DNA of 29,258 nucleotides from a virus: positions 1 through 29,258 of IMG/VR virus record IMGVR_UViG_3300045456_000050; one strand, 5' to 3'. The position numbers and the translations under genes are program-made. Position 1 is the stretch's first letter; every line of letters starts with the position of its first letter. Under the pieces are notes generated by a model. That model saw only the letters and a list, made by a program, of their open reading frames with translations. It ran no database searches and was not told the DNA's origin. Positions 14,134 to 22,606 of this stretch are shown in pieces.

Positions 14134-14403
14134 TTAAGATGATACAGAAGTCTTAAAAATTGTCACCTGCGGATCATCTTTGACTGGCGGGAAATCCTGC
14201 AACCCCAACTGATATGGACTGATTGTTACCGTGATGGACATGCCTGGCCCAAAGCGCCTAAGCATTAAGAAATTTTCATCGGTAATATCGACATCTTCCA
14301 GGATTACCCGCAGAGATTGCTCATCTTCGCCATTTTCAGACTTTGTAACTTTATTGACCACTTCAACCTTTTTGATATAAGCGACAAAACTGGCTTGCCT
14401 CAT
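14134..14403 (-). CDS. Hypothetical phage protein
   Basis: An 89-residue protein that looks beta-rich (SFVAYIKKVEVVNKV, LRVILEDVDITDE, GMSITVTISPYQLGL), probably a small barrel or sandwich. A strong AAAAGGAGGACA site precedes ATG 14403. It lies in the early operon between a zinc-ribbon gene and small helical genes. No family recognised. After it, 14018-14133 holds no convincing gene. Confidence 0.55.
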   Translation of the reverse strand: MRQASFVAYIKKVEVVNKVTKSENGEDEQSLRVILEDVDITDENFLMLRRFGPGMSITVTISPYQLGLQDFPPVKDDPQVTIFKTSVSS

Positions 14404-14424
14404 CGACTTGTCCTCCTTTTTGGG

Positions 14425-14619
14425 TCATGGTTTAGCCTCTTTTCTGTTAACGCACTCCGGACACACGTCCAGGCCTTCCCCTGCCCAGATTCGGCTTTTC
14501 CAATCATTGCTCAGTTTATAGCCCATCGCATCCCAATAGCTGTCAAACTTCTCGCCGGCTGGTTTCTCGCACAGGTCACAGACTAATGTCCATTTTTTGG
14601 CGCTGTTTTCGTAGAGCAT
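14425..14619 (-). CDS. Small zinc-ribbon protein
   Basis: A 64-residue protein with two CxxC knuckles, CDLC and CPEC, about 36 residues apart. Together they would bind one zinc ion. The region between them (YWDAMGYKLSNDWKSRIW) is helical. ATG 14619 follows GAGGGATAAA; the in-frame ATG 14679 lies in a region with no good site. Proteins of this shape are common in phage early regions and may bind nucleic acid or a host protein. The specific role is unknown. Confidence 0.55.
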   Translation of the reverse strand: MLYENSAKKWTLVCDLCEKPAGEKFDSYWDAMGYKLSNDWKSRIWAGEGLDVCPECVNRKEAKP

Positions 14620-14701
14620 TTTATCCCTCTCTCTCTTTCCCGTGGGGAGAGGGGGCAGCTTTCCCAATGTAATTGTCAAGCTGCCCCTATTTTGAGCCGT
14701 A

Positions 14702-17251
14702 TTATGCGACTACCGCCACCTTTGACCCTTCTGGAGTTTTTATGACCAGTATCTGCTGCGGAAAGGCCTCCTTGAGTTCGTCTATGTGGGTTACAACAAT
14801 CACCAACTTGAAGTCCTCGGCAATGATGTTAATTGACTCCACAAACTTCCCTCGCCCTTCTTGATCCAGACACGACGCCCCCTCGTCGATCATGAGAACC
14901 TCGATCTTCGCCCCCGCCCGCTTGGCCAGAAACTTACTGATTGCCAGCCGGATGCTTAAGTTAACCTCAAACCGTTCCGCCCCGCTCCACCCTTCGTATG
15001 GCCTCTCCCCCAGCTCATCGGAGACGACAATATCCAGTGTCTCGCTGACGTTCCCTGTGGTCTTTGCTTCGCGCTGCGTCTCAAAGCGTACCTCCATGCG
15101 GCCGCCGGTTAATCGCGATAACAGGTCATTGGCCAAGCTCTCCACCTCAGGCAAAGCGTTCTCAATGATCAGCGCCGGAATACCCGCTCTGCCGAAGGCT
15201 CTCGTCAGCATCACGTAATAATGTTCCTCCTGGACCAAGACTTCGAACTCTGTCTCCAGTGCAGCCTTCAAATGTTTCTTGGTATCCAGGTCCTTGAGCC
15301 GGGCCTGCACGGTGCCCAGCTTAATCCCGGTATCCTGCTCTTGTTCTTTGGCTTCTTTAAGCTGCTGGCGGGCGTCGAACAGTGCGGATTCCGCTACTCG
15401 CAGTTCTGCCGCACCCTGGTCCACGACAGCCAGGTCAGCATTCACTTTGTCCAGTTCCTGCAGCAATTCCGCTTTACGGGTTTCCAGCTGATCCGTCTGA
15501 AACCGCATCTCTTTCATAGCCTCTTCTGCCTGGTTTAGCTCCGGCAGCACTTTCGCCCATTGCTCAAGTTTTTTTGCCCGGTCTTCGATTGCGGGAAGGG
15601 ATGCCACTTCGCTGTCTAGCTCCCGGATTTTTTGCTGTGCCGTCCGCAGTTTGCCAGCAAGCTCAGCTTTTCGCTCTTCTGCATCCCGCTGTTGCTCCTG
15701 CAGGCTTTGAAGCATCTCTGCCCTGGATGCCAACTGCCCGGCCCGCTCTGCCTTGGGCCGTAGCTCCGCGATGTAATCTTTCAGCCGCTGCCGCCCTTGA
15801 GGATCATAGCCCAGTGCGTCCCGCTTGTCCTCAAGGTCACGCCAGACTTGCTCTAGCTGCGCGTCTGGAACCAGCGCTTCTTGCTCAATATGGACCTGTG
15901 GGATGCGGGCTTTGGCGGCCTGGGCATCAGCCAAGAATTTGCAAGTTGCCCGCTCCGAGTCAATGCACCCGCTGTTCTCCAGCATGGCAACCTTGGCCTC
16001 TAGGTCGACCAGCTCCTTGCCCAGTGCCTTGATGCAGGCCGCAAGTTCTGCCTCAGCCCGTCCCCATGCCGCGTGTGCTTCCTTGGCCTGAGTGTCCAAA
16101 GCCTGCCACTTTTCCGCCAGGACATCTAACCCGTCCAGTTCAGTAATGGCCTTTTGGTACTCACCAGCCGCCTGCTCCAGCGCAGCCTTGTCCGCCAGAG
16201 CCGCCTTTGCAGCTGCTACTTGTGTCAAAAGTTTGCCAATGCCAGCTTCAACCCGACTTTGCTCTGCTTCAAGCCGGGCCCCCTCCGCCTTTGCCTCGGT
16301 CAGCATCGGCTGCTTAACTTTAAGCGCAGTAATCTGCTGTTTTACATTCTCCAGCTCTGCCGCTTTGGCTCGGATTTCATCGCCCCGCTCGACGATTTGT
16401 TGTAAGCGACCCCGCTTCTGACCTATTGCAATCAGCTGGTTTTCTGTGTTGTTAAGGTCGCCGTTGATTTGCACTTGCCGCCTCTTCAAATCTTCACCGC
16501 GGGCCGCTCTGACGCGCAAGCCGGAGACAACATTTTCCTGATTTTCCAGGCTCGCTTCCAGTTGAGCAAGTCTCTTGCGCAACGCCTTTTGCTCGCCTTC
16601 CAGGTCCAGCTCCTGCTGCTTTAGTTCCCCGTAATTCGATAAATCGGTTTCAATATTATCAATAGCCGCCCGCTTTATCGCAGCCTCATCCCGGTATCTA
16701 CGGGCCTTGGCCTTCGCCGCTTCCTGGAGCCTGTCGTAAACATCCAAACCTAGGATCTGACCGAATATCTCCATCCGCTTTCCAGGCGTGGCCTTGGTCA
16801 GCCGGTCAGCCTCGTCCTGCAGAATGATGCAGGAGCTGACAAAAGTTTCATAGTCCATGCGGAGCAAATCCCGGATTTTATCCTGCGTCTCTTTCATGGT
16901 GGTGCCCAATAGGGGGACCCATGAGAGCAACCGGTCGGGACCGTTTTGCTTGGCCAGCTCCAGGGTGGATTTGCCCTTGCCTTTGTTACTCCTGGTCCGG
17001 ATCACTCGGTACGTCTCGCCGGCCAAGATAAACTGCAGCTCGCTTACCGCCTGTTCTTGCCCCTGGCGGATGTAACGGTCAATGTCCTTATAGCGGCCTT
17101 CACCGTAGATAGCGAAAGTGATCGCGTCCACGAGGCTAGATTTACCGCTGCCATTTGCCCCAAGAAGGGCAGCTAAAGTAATGCCGTTAAAATCTATTTC
17201 CGCATCCCCGTAGGAAAGGAAATTATTTAAAACCAGCTTGGTCGGCTGCAT
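14702..17251 (-). CDS. SbcC/Rad50-like ATPase
   Basis: An 849-residue SMC-like ATPase, partner of the SbcD-like nuclease. Walker A is GANGSGKSS (31-39), the Q-loop region ILQDEADR (143-150), a long coiled coil runs from ~180 to ~660, the ABC signature is WSGAERF (755-761), Walker B VLMIDEG (785-791) and the H-loop VVTHIDEL (819-826). The middle of the coil, where the zinc hook sits, has Cys 429 and Cys 437 seven residues apart instead of the usual CxxC. The complex would open and trim DNA ends and hairpins during phage recombination-dependent replication. ATG 17251 overlaps the SbcD stop, so the two are translationally coupled. Confidence 0.9.
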   Translation of the reverse strand: MQPTKLVLNNFLSYGDAEIDFNGITLAALLGANGSGKSSLVDAITFAIYGEGRYKDIDRYIRQGQEQAVSELQFILAGETYRVIRTRSNKGKGKSTLELAKQNGPDRLLSWVPLLGTTMKETQDKIRDLLRMDYETFVSSCIILQDEADRLTKATPGKRMEIFGQILGLDVYDRLQEAAKAKARRYRDEAAIKRAAIDNIETDLSNYGELKQQELDLEGEQKALRKRLAQLEASLENQENVVSGLRVRAARGEDLKRRQVQINGDLNNTENQLIAIGQKRGRLQQIVERGDEIRAKAAELENVKQQITALKVKQPMLTEAKAEGARLEAEQSRVEAGIGKLLTQVAAAKAALADKAALEQAAGEYQKAITELDGLDVLAEKWQALDTQAKEAHAAWGRAEAELAACIKALGKELVDLEAKVAMLENSGCIDSERATCKFLADAQAAKARIPQVHIEQEALVPDAQLEQVWRDLEDKRDALGYDPQGRQRLKDYIAELRPKAERAGQLASRAEMLQSLQEQQRDAEERKAELAGKLRTAQQKIRELDSEVASLPAIEDRAKKLEQWAKVLPELNQAEEAMKEMRFQTDQLETRKAELLQELDKVNADLAVVDQGAAELRVAESALFDARQQLKEAKEQEQDTGIKLGTVQARLKDLDTKKHLKAALETEFEVLVQEEHYYVMLTRAFGRAGIPALIIENALPEVESLANDLLSRLTGGRMEVRFETQREAKTTGNVSETLDIVVSDELGERPYEGWSGAERFEVNLSIRLAISKFLAKRAGAKIEVLMIDEGASCLDQEGRGKFVESINIIAEDFKLVIVVTHIDELKEAFPQQILVIKTPEGSKVAVVA

Positions 17252-18492
17252 TATATCGCCTCCTGTTGTAAGACTTCTGCCCGCGCAGTCAACTCCGCCA
17301 ACACCTTGTCATCAACCTGGTTAACTTTGCCCCACATCTGCAGGGCATCCACCGGCTTAAGCTCCGATGTGGCTTTCTCCGCCCGCTGGGTTCGGTTTGT
17401 GCGCCGGATTTTGGCTTCAATCCCCTGCACATAAAATGCGCCTAAACGATAAAGCTCCCGTGTGACCTGCGCCTGGTTGATCAGTTTAGCGCTGGCCTCG
17501 GTTACTTCGTAGCGGACGCGGACAACAGCGCCTTCTCCCGGGGATTTCACCATATTTTCCCCGTCCGTTGTTAATGAGAACGCGAGGTCGCCAAGAACCT
17601 CCACCGCCCCATCAGGATCCTCGTCGCTCCAAGGCAGGTCCAGCGTCCAGTACTTTCTCGCCGGCGTCTCAACAAAATTAGAGCGGTGATATCTGCCATC
17701 CTCAAACTCATGAATTAAAAAGCCGGGCGTAATCCCTTCTTCGTTGAAACTCAGCCGCTCTGGGGAACCGCTATAGAATGTAGGTACAACAAGACCTGGC
17801 ACCTGTTGGGCTTTGTGAATATGCCCCATGCAGACCAGGTCAAACGCGCCGCCCTCGATGGCCGCCTTGGTCAGCACCGGTTCCTGCTGCTGGAGCAGAT
17901 CCTCAAAGCCCTTATCAGCACCGGCGCAGGTGATATGAGATAGTAAGATTTTCGGATGTTGTTCGCACTGTGCAGCAAGCCCCAGGGTCAGCTCGGTAAC
18001 CCGGTCAGTTATCAGCTGGTGCAGCTCGTGAGCAGCCAGTTTGGAAAACTCCTCTTTGCTGGCTATAGTGGAGCGGTTTATGCCGGGGAGACAGGCAACC
18101 GAAACAATCAAACCGTCCCAGTAAAACTCTTTGACACCCGGGGAGGTAAAAATATAAACTCCGTGAATCTGCATCTCCTTGAGCAGCTCATAGGCAGCGA
18201 CAGCATCATGGGAAGGTGTCCCGCTGATGGCCACAACAGGAATACCAGCCTCGGAAAACCGGCGCAGCCACTTGACCACAGCAGCGATTTCGACAGAAGC
18301 CCGGTCCAGGAATACCCGAGCATCCTTGAACAGGTCCCCGGCCACCAAGACCAGATCACAATTCTCCTTGATGATCCGGTCGGCCATGAAGTCGGCGACA
18401 CGGCAGATGTCATCAAGCCGGGATGAAGGGGATGGGCCGGCGTAGCCCATCCCGACATGAAGGTCGCTAACCTGCGCTATCTTTAATGTCAT
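17251..18492 (-). CDS. SbcD/Mre11-like nuclease
   Basis: A 413-residue calcineurin-like phosphoesterase, the nuclease half of the SbcCD complex. Metal-binding motifs are SDLHVG (9-14), AGDLF (51-55), SGTPSHD (90-96) in place of the usual GNHD, SHIT (185-188) and GHIH (223-226). The Mre11-type capping region follows with the SGSPERLSFNEEG segment. The C-terminal ~130 residues would contact SbcC. The variant third motif keeps the His-Asp pair, so activity is still expected. The stop overlaps the SbcC start, and the gene itself overlaps the previous one by 4 bp. Confidence 0.9.
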   Translation of the reverse strand: MTLKIAQVSDLHVGMGYAGPSPSSRLDDICRVADFMADRIIKENCDLVLVAGDLFKDARVFLDRASVEIAAVVKWLRRFSEAGIPVVAISGTPSHDAVAAYELLKEMQIHGVYIFTSPGVKEFYWDGLIVSVACLPGINRSTIASKEEFSKLAAHELHQLITDRVTELTLGLAAQCEQHPKILLSHITCAGADKGFEDLLQQQEPVLTKAAIEGGAFDLVCMGHIHKAQQVPGLVVPTFYSGSPERLSFNEEGITPGFLIHEFEDGRYHRSNFVETPARKYWTLDLPWSDEDPDGAVEVLGDLAFSLTTDGENMVKSPGEGAVVRVRYEVTEASAKLINQAQVTRELYRLGAFYVQGIEAKIRRTNRTQRAEKATSELKPVDALQMWGKVNQVDDKVLAELTARAEVLQQEAI

Positions 18493-19595
18493 CTTCCCGC
18501 ACCCGCCTTCCGGCCGGCGGCCTGTTTACCGGCATCCTTCTGGCAGGAAATGCAGAGTTTCTTGCCGTACCGCTTTTGGCTGTAATCAGCTATTTGCTGC
18601 GGCGTCCAATCGTTTTCAGAGGCAATAATCTGGTCGCAACCCTGGCAGAGAACGGCGTTTTTGAAAACGTCTTCCTGTTGCCCAGGTTCGTTTTGTCCTT
18701 CCCAGGGTGCCCTTTCATCACCGTTTTCTCCGCTGCCAGACCATGGGAGATCGTCATCGGACACATCCGCATCGATTACTGTGCCGGCCGGGGCAAACCG
18801 CTCATCGTTCCTGTCAACATCAATCGGTTGTCCCATTTGCTGCTGCGGGGCCTGGAGTTGTTGCATAGCCGGCTGCCCAAACAACTGTGAGGTAGCTTTA
18901 ATTCCAGCTTCGGCCATGGCCCTGCGAACCTCGGGGTCGCTGTAGTCGGGCGCAAAGTCCACGGTCGGGACCGCGAATGGTTTCTTCAGCTCCGCCGCTG
19001 AATACTGATGCTTCACCGACAGCAGCGCACGCACTACTCGCAACATTGCCCCGGTCTCAGCCCGCATGAGTTTGTTCTTGCGCCACTGGATCATGTTCTT
19101 GCGGGTTTTAACCTCCGCCCACTCTTCGGGAGATAACCCGTCTCTATTTTCGGCCTTTAGCTTTTTCGCCGTCTCAAGGTTGGAGTCGTAAGTCTCCGCC
19201 TCCACTACTTCAAGGTCAATCTCCTTCGTAGCCTTAAGCGGTATCCACTCCCCTGAAGGCTTACGCATCGCACCAACAGCCTGGTAAAGAACATAATCCT
19301 TGCTTGCCGACAGGACCCGGGTCTCTGCCCAGTTCCAGACGATACCGGCCGCGGTCGACAGGCGCAAAATGGCCGTTTTTGAAAGCGACAACACATCTTC
19401 GTAGTTATTGCCTACCTTCTTACTGCCGACCTTGAAGACGTCGCCCGCATCCGGATCAGAGCTTATCTTCACTTCCTCCACCCTGATGCGGTGGAAGGGG
19501 CTGATCTGCTGCATGGTGACAGTCGGGAAAAGGACGTTGCATCGGCCCTCATAATCCTTCAGCTGGATAAGGGATGTGCTTTTTTCCTGAGTCAC
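18489..19595 (-). CDS. Probable phage recombination (annealing) protein with C-terminal zinc ribbon
   Basis: A 368-residue protein placed directly before SbcD, where phages usually encode a single-strand annealing protein. The N-terminal ~240 residues have an alpha/beta pattern (LSKTAILRLSTAAGIVWNW, YVLYQAVGAMRKPSGEW, KNKLMRAETGAMLRVVRALL) that resembles RecT/Erf-type proteins. I could not match it exactly. A Gln/Pro linker (FGQPAMQQLQAPQQQMGQP) follows, then an acidic stretch, then a zinc ribbon (CQGC ... CISC, ~328-353) with a GKKLC step common at the end of such phage proteins. It may anneal strands produced by SbcCD. A DNA-binding accessory protein is the alternative. Confidence 0.5.
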   Translation of the reverse strand: MTQEKSTSLIQLKDYEGRCNVLFPTVTMQQISPFHRIRVEEVKISSDPDAGDVFKVGSKKVGNNYEDVLSLSKTAILRLSTAAGIVWNWAETRVLSASKDYVLYQAVGAMRKPSGEWIPLKATKEIDLEVVEAETYDSNLETAKKLKAENRDGLSPEEWAEVKTRKNMIQWRKNKLMRAETGAMLRVVRALLSVKHQYSAAELKKPFAVPTVDFAPDYSDPEVRRAMAEAGIKATSQLFGQPAMQQLQAPQQQMGQPIDVDRNDERFAPAGTVIDADVSDDDLPWSGSGENGDERAPWEGQNEPGQQEDVFKNAVLCQGCDQIIASENDWTPQQIADYSQKRYGKKLCISCQKDAGKQAAGRKAGAGR

Positions 19596-19596
19596 T

Positions 19597-19929
19597 TTAA
19601 GCCACCTCCCTGCTCAGTAATTGCGCCACAACCTGCAGCGCCCGGAACTCGTTCATCAGACGGTTATAGCTAACTCGGGACACAGCCAGCCAAGTCTCCG
19701 CCTCCGTGACCTCTTCTCTGGCTGCCGCCGTGAGCACGGCCATCTGGGCCTTGCGCTCGGTCTCATTCTTGCCGGTTATAGTGCCGTTCAGGACGGCATC
19801 TCGCTCAATAGCCGCCACCTTCTCGCCGGCCTCGTCTACGGTCCGGGAGATATCCAATACTTGCTTTTCCGCCGCTTCAATTTCCTTCGGTAACACCAAC
19901 AGGCGCTCGATTAACACTTGTTTATTCAT
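19597..19929 (-). CDS. Small coiled-coil protein of the recombination module
   Basis: A 110-residue helical protein (KQVLIERLLVLPKEIEAAEK, then EAETWLAVSRVSYNRLMNEF) with a central NGTITGKNETERKAQMAVL segment. That segment resembles short proteins encoded next to annealing proteins in other Gram-positive phages. It lies 1 base before the putative annealing protein gene and shares its operon. A G-rich stem-loop without T tract (19951-19956/19965-19970) lies upstream. Function unknown. Confidence 0.6.
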   Translation of the reverse strand: MNKQVLIERLLVLPKEIEAAEKQVLDISRTVDEAGEKVAAIERDAVLNGTITGKNETERKAQMAVLTAAAREEVTEAETWLAVSRVSYNRLMNEFRALQVVAQLLSREVA

Positions 19930-19989
19930 GTGATAGCCTCCTTGCTTGATGGGGCGGAACTTTGCGCCCCGCCCGCTCTGTTTGTTAAA

Positions 19990-21060
19990 TTACGCCGCTT
20001 CCGCGATTGCTCTCCACTCATGACGGTCAAGCGTTATTACTTTCCCGCCCAGTCGCTCCATCTCGGTCGCACGATCATAATCCGGGACGTCTTGGCTGTG
20101 CCTTGTTATCGCGTTTGCCATACCGAGCTTAGATAAGTCACCGCCTTCTATAAAGTGGCGCATAATCCCACCGGCTTCGTCCTGGTTAAGTTGGAACCGG
20201 TTCGACAGCTCCTGCACCGCTTTATGCGGATCCCCCTGAATCTTGTGCAGTGCGGCTTCGCGCATGCCGTTTACGATCATCTGGAATGTCTTCTCAGCCA
20301 GCACGCCTTTAACGATGTCCCGTGCTTTTAGCCAAAACGCTTTGTCATCGGCCATTAGCGTTTCGTCGCTGAACAACTCCATGGCTGCAGATTCTTCGGC
20401 AGCTATTTTTCTGCCGACATGGTATTTTTGCATTGAATAGTCGGCCGCTATCATGCCGTTCATGCAAACCAGCCGGTAAATCATCGGTTCGACCTTAAAT
20501 GCCCCGAGCCCCACCTCGCTGTTACCGATGACAATACCGGCGTTTACTGCATCTCCCGGCCTCAGTTCCGCTTCAATTCGCGTGGTAACCGCTTTCAAAT
20601 AAAGCCTTGTTTCAGTGACCTCGCAGCTTTTAATCTCAAGCTGCGGGATTTCCGCCAGAACCGGAAGGACTGCTTCCATCAACTCGTAGTTATCCAGCCG
20701 TCTATACCTGTTGGAAAGAAATGCTCTTACATTACCGTCAAGCGTCCTTATCATCCTGTCTTCCGGTTTGCACTGGAACCAGTAATTCACGTTGTTGCTT
20801 AAAAGATCAGGTGCTTCCTCTCGCATCCGGTCATAATACTTGACCGGAATGCCCAGCCGGTCGCCAATCTGCCTATGTGATAACTCTTTCATTTCGAATT
20901 CGCCTACTCCACCGATCTGGAGATTTTGACACATCGGACCGCTGTTCCCCAATTTATTTACCATCTCAAGCTGACTCGTATTCGCTATAAAGTCTTTTTT
21001 TGCTTGGGCCTGACGCTCAATTTCTTTCGCCAGCTCCTGCAAACTTTTACCTTGTTTCAT
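19990..21060 (-). CDS. DUF932 phage/plasmid-like protein
   Basis: A 356-residue protein of the DUF932 family (phage/plasmid-like). Visible family features are the N-terminal LSHRQIGDRLGIPVKYYDRM segment, the LDGNVRAFLSNRYRRLDNYE core, and the VCMNGMI segment with AADYSMQKYHVGR. The family is widespread in phages and plasmids beside recombination genes, and its biochemical role is not settled. The start overlaps the stop of the upstream membrane protein (ATGA), giving translational coupling. It is full length and unbroken. Confidence 0.85.
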   Translation of the reverse strand: MKQGKSLQELAKEIERQAQAKKDFIANTSQLEMVNKLGNSGPMCQNLQIGGVGEFEMKELSHRQIGDRLGIPVKYYDRMREEAPDLLSNNVNYWFQCKPEDRMIRTLDGNVRAFLSNRYRRLDNYELMEAVLPVLAEIPQLEIKSCEVTETRLYLKAVTTRIEAELRPGDAVNAGIVIGNSEVGLGAFKVEPMIYRLVCMNGMIAADYSMQKYHVGRKIAAEESAAMELFSDETLMADDKAFWLKARDIVKGVLAEKTFQMIVNGMREAALHKIQGDPHKAVQELSNRFQLNQDEAGGIMRHFIEGGDLSKLGMANAITRHSQDVPDYDRATEMERLGGKVITLDRHEWRAIAEAA

Positions 21061-21317
21061 CTCTTTTCACCCTTTCCAAAAATTTTGTGTTGCTCATACC
21101 TGCTTTCCCCATGACCTTTTGCTTCCAGCCTCTGCCCCAGGGCTGCGAGGGCAAAGCCGCTTAAGACTATCCCGCCTGCGTACAAATAACCGCGCCCTGG
21201 ACTGTCAGCGGCTATACCACCGACCATTACAAGGGTAAACCCGGCAGCTGTTAGCGCATCAGTCCAGCGTAGTCCGTCGCCTGCTCGGTAGCTACTTCGC
21301 CAGCGCTTGTCCAGCAT
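21057..21317 (-). CDS. Small two-helix membrane protein
   Basis: An 86-residue protein with two probable membrane segments: WTDALTAAGFTLVMVGGIAA (~18-37) and YLYAGGIVLSGFALAALG (~44-61). They are followed by a charged cytoplasmic tail (RLEAKGHGESRYEQHK). AAAGGAGTC precedes ATG 21317, and the stop overlaps the DUF932 start by 4 bp. No family recognised. It could be an exclusion protein or a membrane tether; position alone cannot decide. Confidence 0.6.
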   Translation of the reverse strand: MLDKRWRSSYRAGDGLRWTDALTAAGFTLVMVGGIAADSPGRGYLYAGGIVLSGFALAALGQRLEAKGHGESRYEQHKIFGKGEKR

Positions 21318-21342
21318 CGTGCCCTGACTCCTTTCGTTCCTC

Positions 21343-21371
21343 TTGCACCAGCCGGGTCGACGTGGTACAAT
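21343..21371 (+). promoter_or_regulatory. Plus-strand promoter pointing into the antisense of the XRE gene
   Basis: TTGCAC (21343-21348) and TACAAT (21366-21371) are 17 bases apart, close to the sigma-70/SigA consensus. Transcription would run rightward into the minus-strand XRE-domain gene, producing an antisense RNA, since no plus-strand gene begins nearby before 22098. Confidence 0.55.
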
Positions 21372-21398
21372 GAGGGCAGCTAAATTTTCTTAAGTGCG

Positions 21399-21941
21399 CT
21401 AATATGCGCTCTTTCTTTTTTGCCTGGGTTTCGCATAGCCCCGGCTTTCTAATTTCCGCCGGTGCTCCTGGTAGACAGCCAGGATACTGTACCCATACTC
21501 CTCACACATCACGGCCAGGTAGTGGTCAATCGCTACCCGGACATCAAGGACTTGCATCATGCTATCGTGTACCGCCCGCCGGTGAGCCTCATCTGCTCTG
21601 CTAGGGGCGTTCACCACATCTGCCGCTGATACGGTCTTGATTGCCTCCTGCAGCTCCTCGCAGGTCTTTGCCCAGACGCTTGTCCGGTGCAGATCCACGC
21701 CATCGCCATCCAGCCAAGGCGAGCAATACACCCCGCCCGTAACCTCGGCTGCGGCCTCCAGGTACAACCGGGGATAATCCAGTTTTGTGGCCAGCCGCTC
21801 CATCACATCCGGCCCGGCTGCCCGCCTCCCGCACTCGATGGCCGAGACCATTTTCCCGCTGATGTAGCCGGCCTGGCCTGTCGCCTCCTGCGTCATTCCC
21901 CTATGCTCCCGCGCTTCCCGGAGCGCTTGTCCTATTGCCAT
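21399..21941 (-). CDS. XRE-family regulator with C-terminal domain
   Basis: A 180-residue protein with an XRE helix-turn-helix (residues ~3-58: IGQALREAREHRGMTQEATG, YISGKMVSAIECGRRAAGPD, MERLATKLDYP). The ~120-residue helical C-terminal half (LQEAIKTVSAADVVNAPSRA, VLDVRVAIDHYLAVMCEEYG) is not a known family to me. ATG 21941 follows GGGAGGTGATAAAC. It is probably an early regulator read on the lytic strand, and a plus-strand promoter faces it from its 3' side. The binding site is not identified. Confidence 0.7.
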   Translation of the reverse strand: MAIGQALREAREHRGMTQEATGQAGYISGKMVSAIECGRRAAGPDVMERLATKLDYPRLYLEAAAEVTGGVYCSPWLDGDGVDLHRTSVWAKTCEELQEAIKTVSAADVVNAPSRADEAHRRAVHDSMMQVLDVRVAIDHYLAVMCEEYGYSILAVYQEHRRKLESRGYAKPRQKRKSAY

Positions 21942-22097
21942 GTTTATCACCTCCCTTCGGTAGAGCCAGGGCCAGAGGATCCGTTTAGCCAGCCCTAGCA
22001 TGTATTATTTGTTGTAAAGCCCCCCTAACAGGATTTCCCTCTCTTGCGTCGAAATGGTAGGTGTTGCGGATACTATTCGAGGAAGGGGGTGGATTGC

Positions 22098-22271
22098 GTG
22101 TTATCAGCTGAGCTAAATAAAGCTCTTGATGTTTATCGAATGGAGATTGAGTCAATCATCGAAACATCCAGGGCTGACGAAAACTGTAAGTATGACTTAG
22201 AGCAGGTTGCAAGGCAGGTTTTTTATGCCTTGAGTGAGTTCAGGGACGTATTAATAAAGCACCTGAAATAA
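22098..22271 (+). CDS. Small helical protein
   Basis: A 57-residue protein from GTG 22098, which has AAGGGGG at a good distance; the frame reaches ATG 22044 but without a site. It is one or two helices (LSAELNKALDVYRMEIESII, YDLEQVARQVFYALSEFRDV). It is the only plus-strand gene between the switch and the left end and is followed by a strong terminator, so it is a separate monocistronic unit, possibly expressed in the lysogen. No family recognised; Spo0E-like phosphatases were considered and lack the signature. Confidence 0.55.
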   Translation: MLSAELNKALDVYRMEIESIIETSRADENCKYDLEQVARQVFYALSEFRDVLIKHLK

Positions 22272-22281
22272 CTTAGAGGTG

Positions 22282-22312
22282 AGCCGCCAGTTGCAGCTGG
22301 CGGCTATTTTTT
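22282..22312 (+). terminator. Strong rho-independent terminator
   Basis: A perfect 9-bp stem AGCCGCCAG/CTGGCGGCT (22282-22290 with 22297-22305), 6-base loop, followed by A then six T. It ends the plus-strand small gene and could also insulate the minus-strand operon. Confidence 0.9.
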
Positions 22313-22331
22313 CAGGTTGTCAAGCTCAACA

Positions 22332-22500
22332 CTAATCTGCCGCCATTTCTGCCCTCTCTTTCGCTTCCTTCTCTTGGGCTCGAATTTCAGCGTATTTGAC
22401 CTTAAAGTCATAGGGCTATTTTTGCTTTACCATGAAATCCGCAATTTTTCTATCTGCGTTAATTTCTTTCATGCATGCGGTCAATGCAATTTTTAGCCAT
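22332..22500 (-). pseudogene. Broken small phage gene (frameshift plus in-frame TAG)
   Basis: An excellent AAGGAGGTGATAAAC site precedes ATG 22500, but its frame stops after 13 codons. A second frame, reached by removing one A from the A5 run near the start, reads on as MKEINADRKIADFMVKQ. It is then interrupted by TAG at 22418-22416 and continues as PYDFKVKYAEIRAQEKE to the TAG at 22334. The good site plus a continuous protein-like sequence in two frames shows a real gene that has been broken twice, or a sequencing error plus a nonsense change. Confidence 0.55.
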
Positions 22501-22606
22501 GTTTATCACCTCCTTCCCGTAGGGTTTGGTCCTTCGAAAGGCCTCGCCTGTAGAAATGACTGCCTATATCTCACCCTCTTTCTCTGATAACATTGGAGCT
22601 GAAAGG

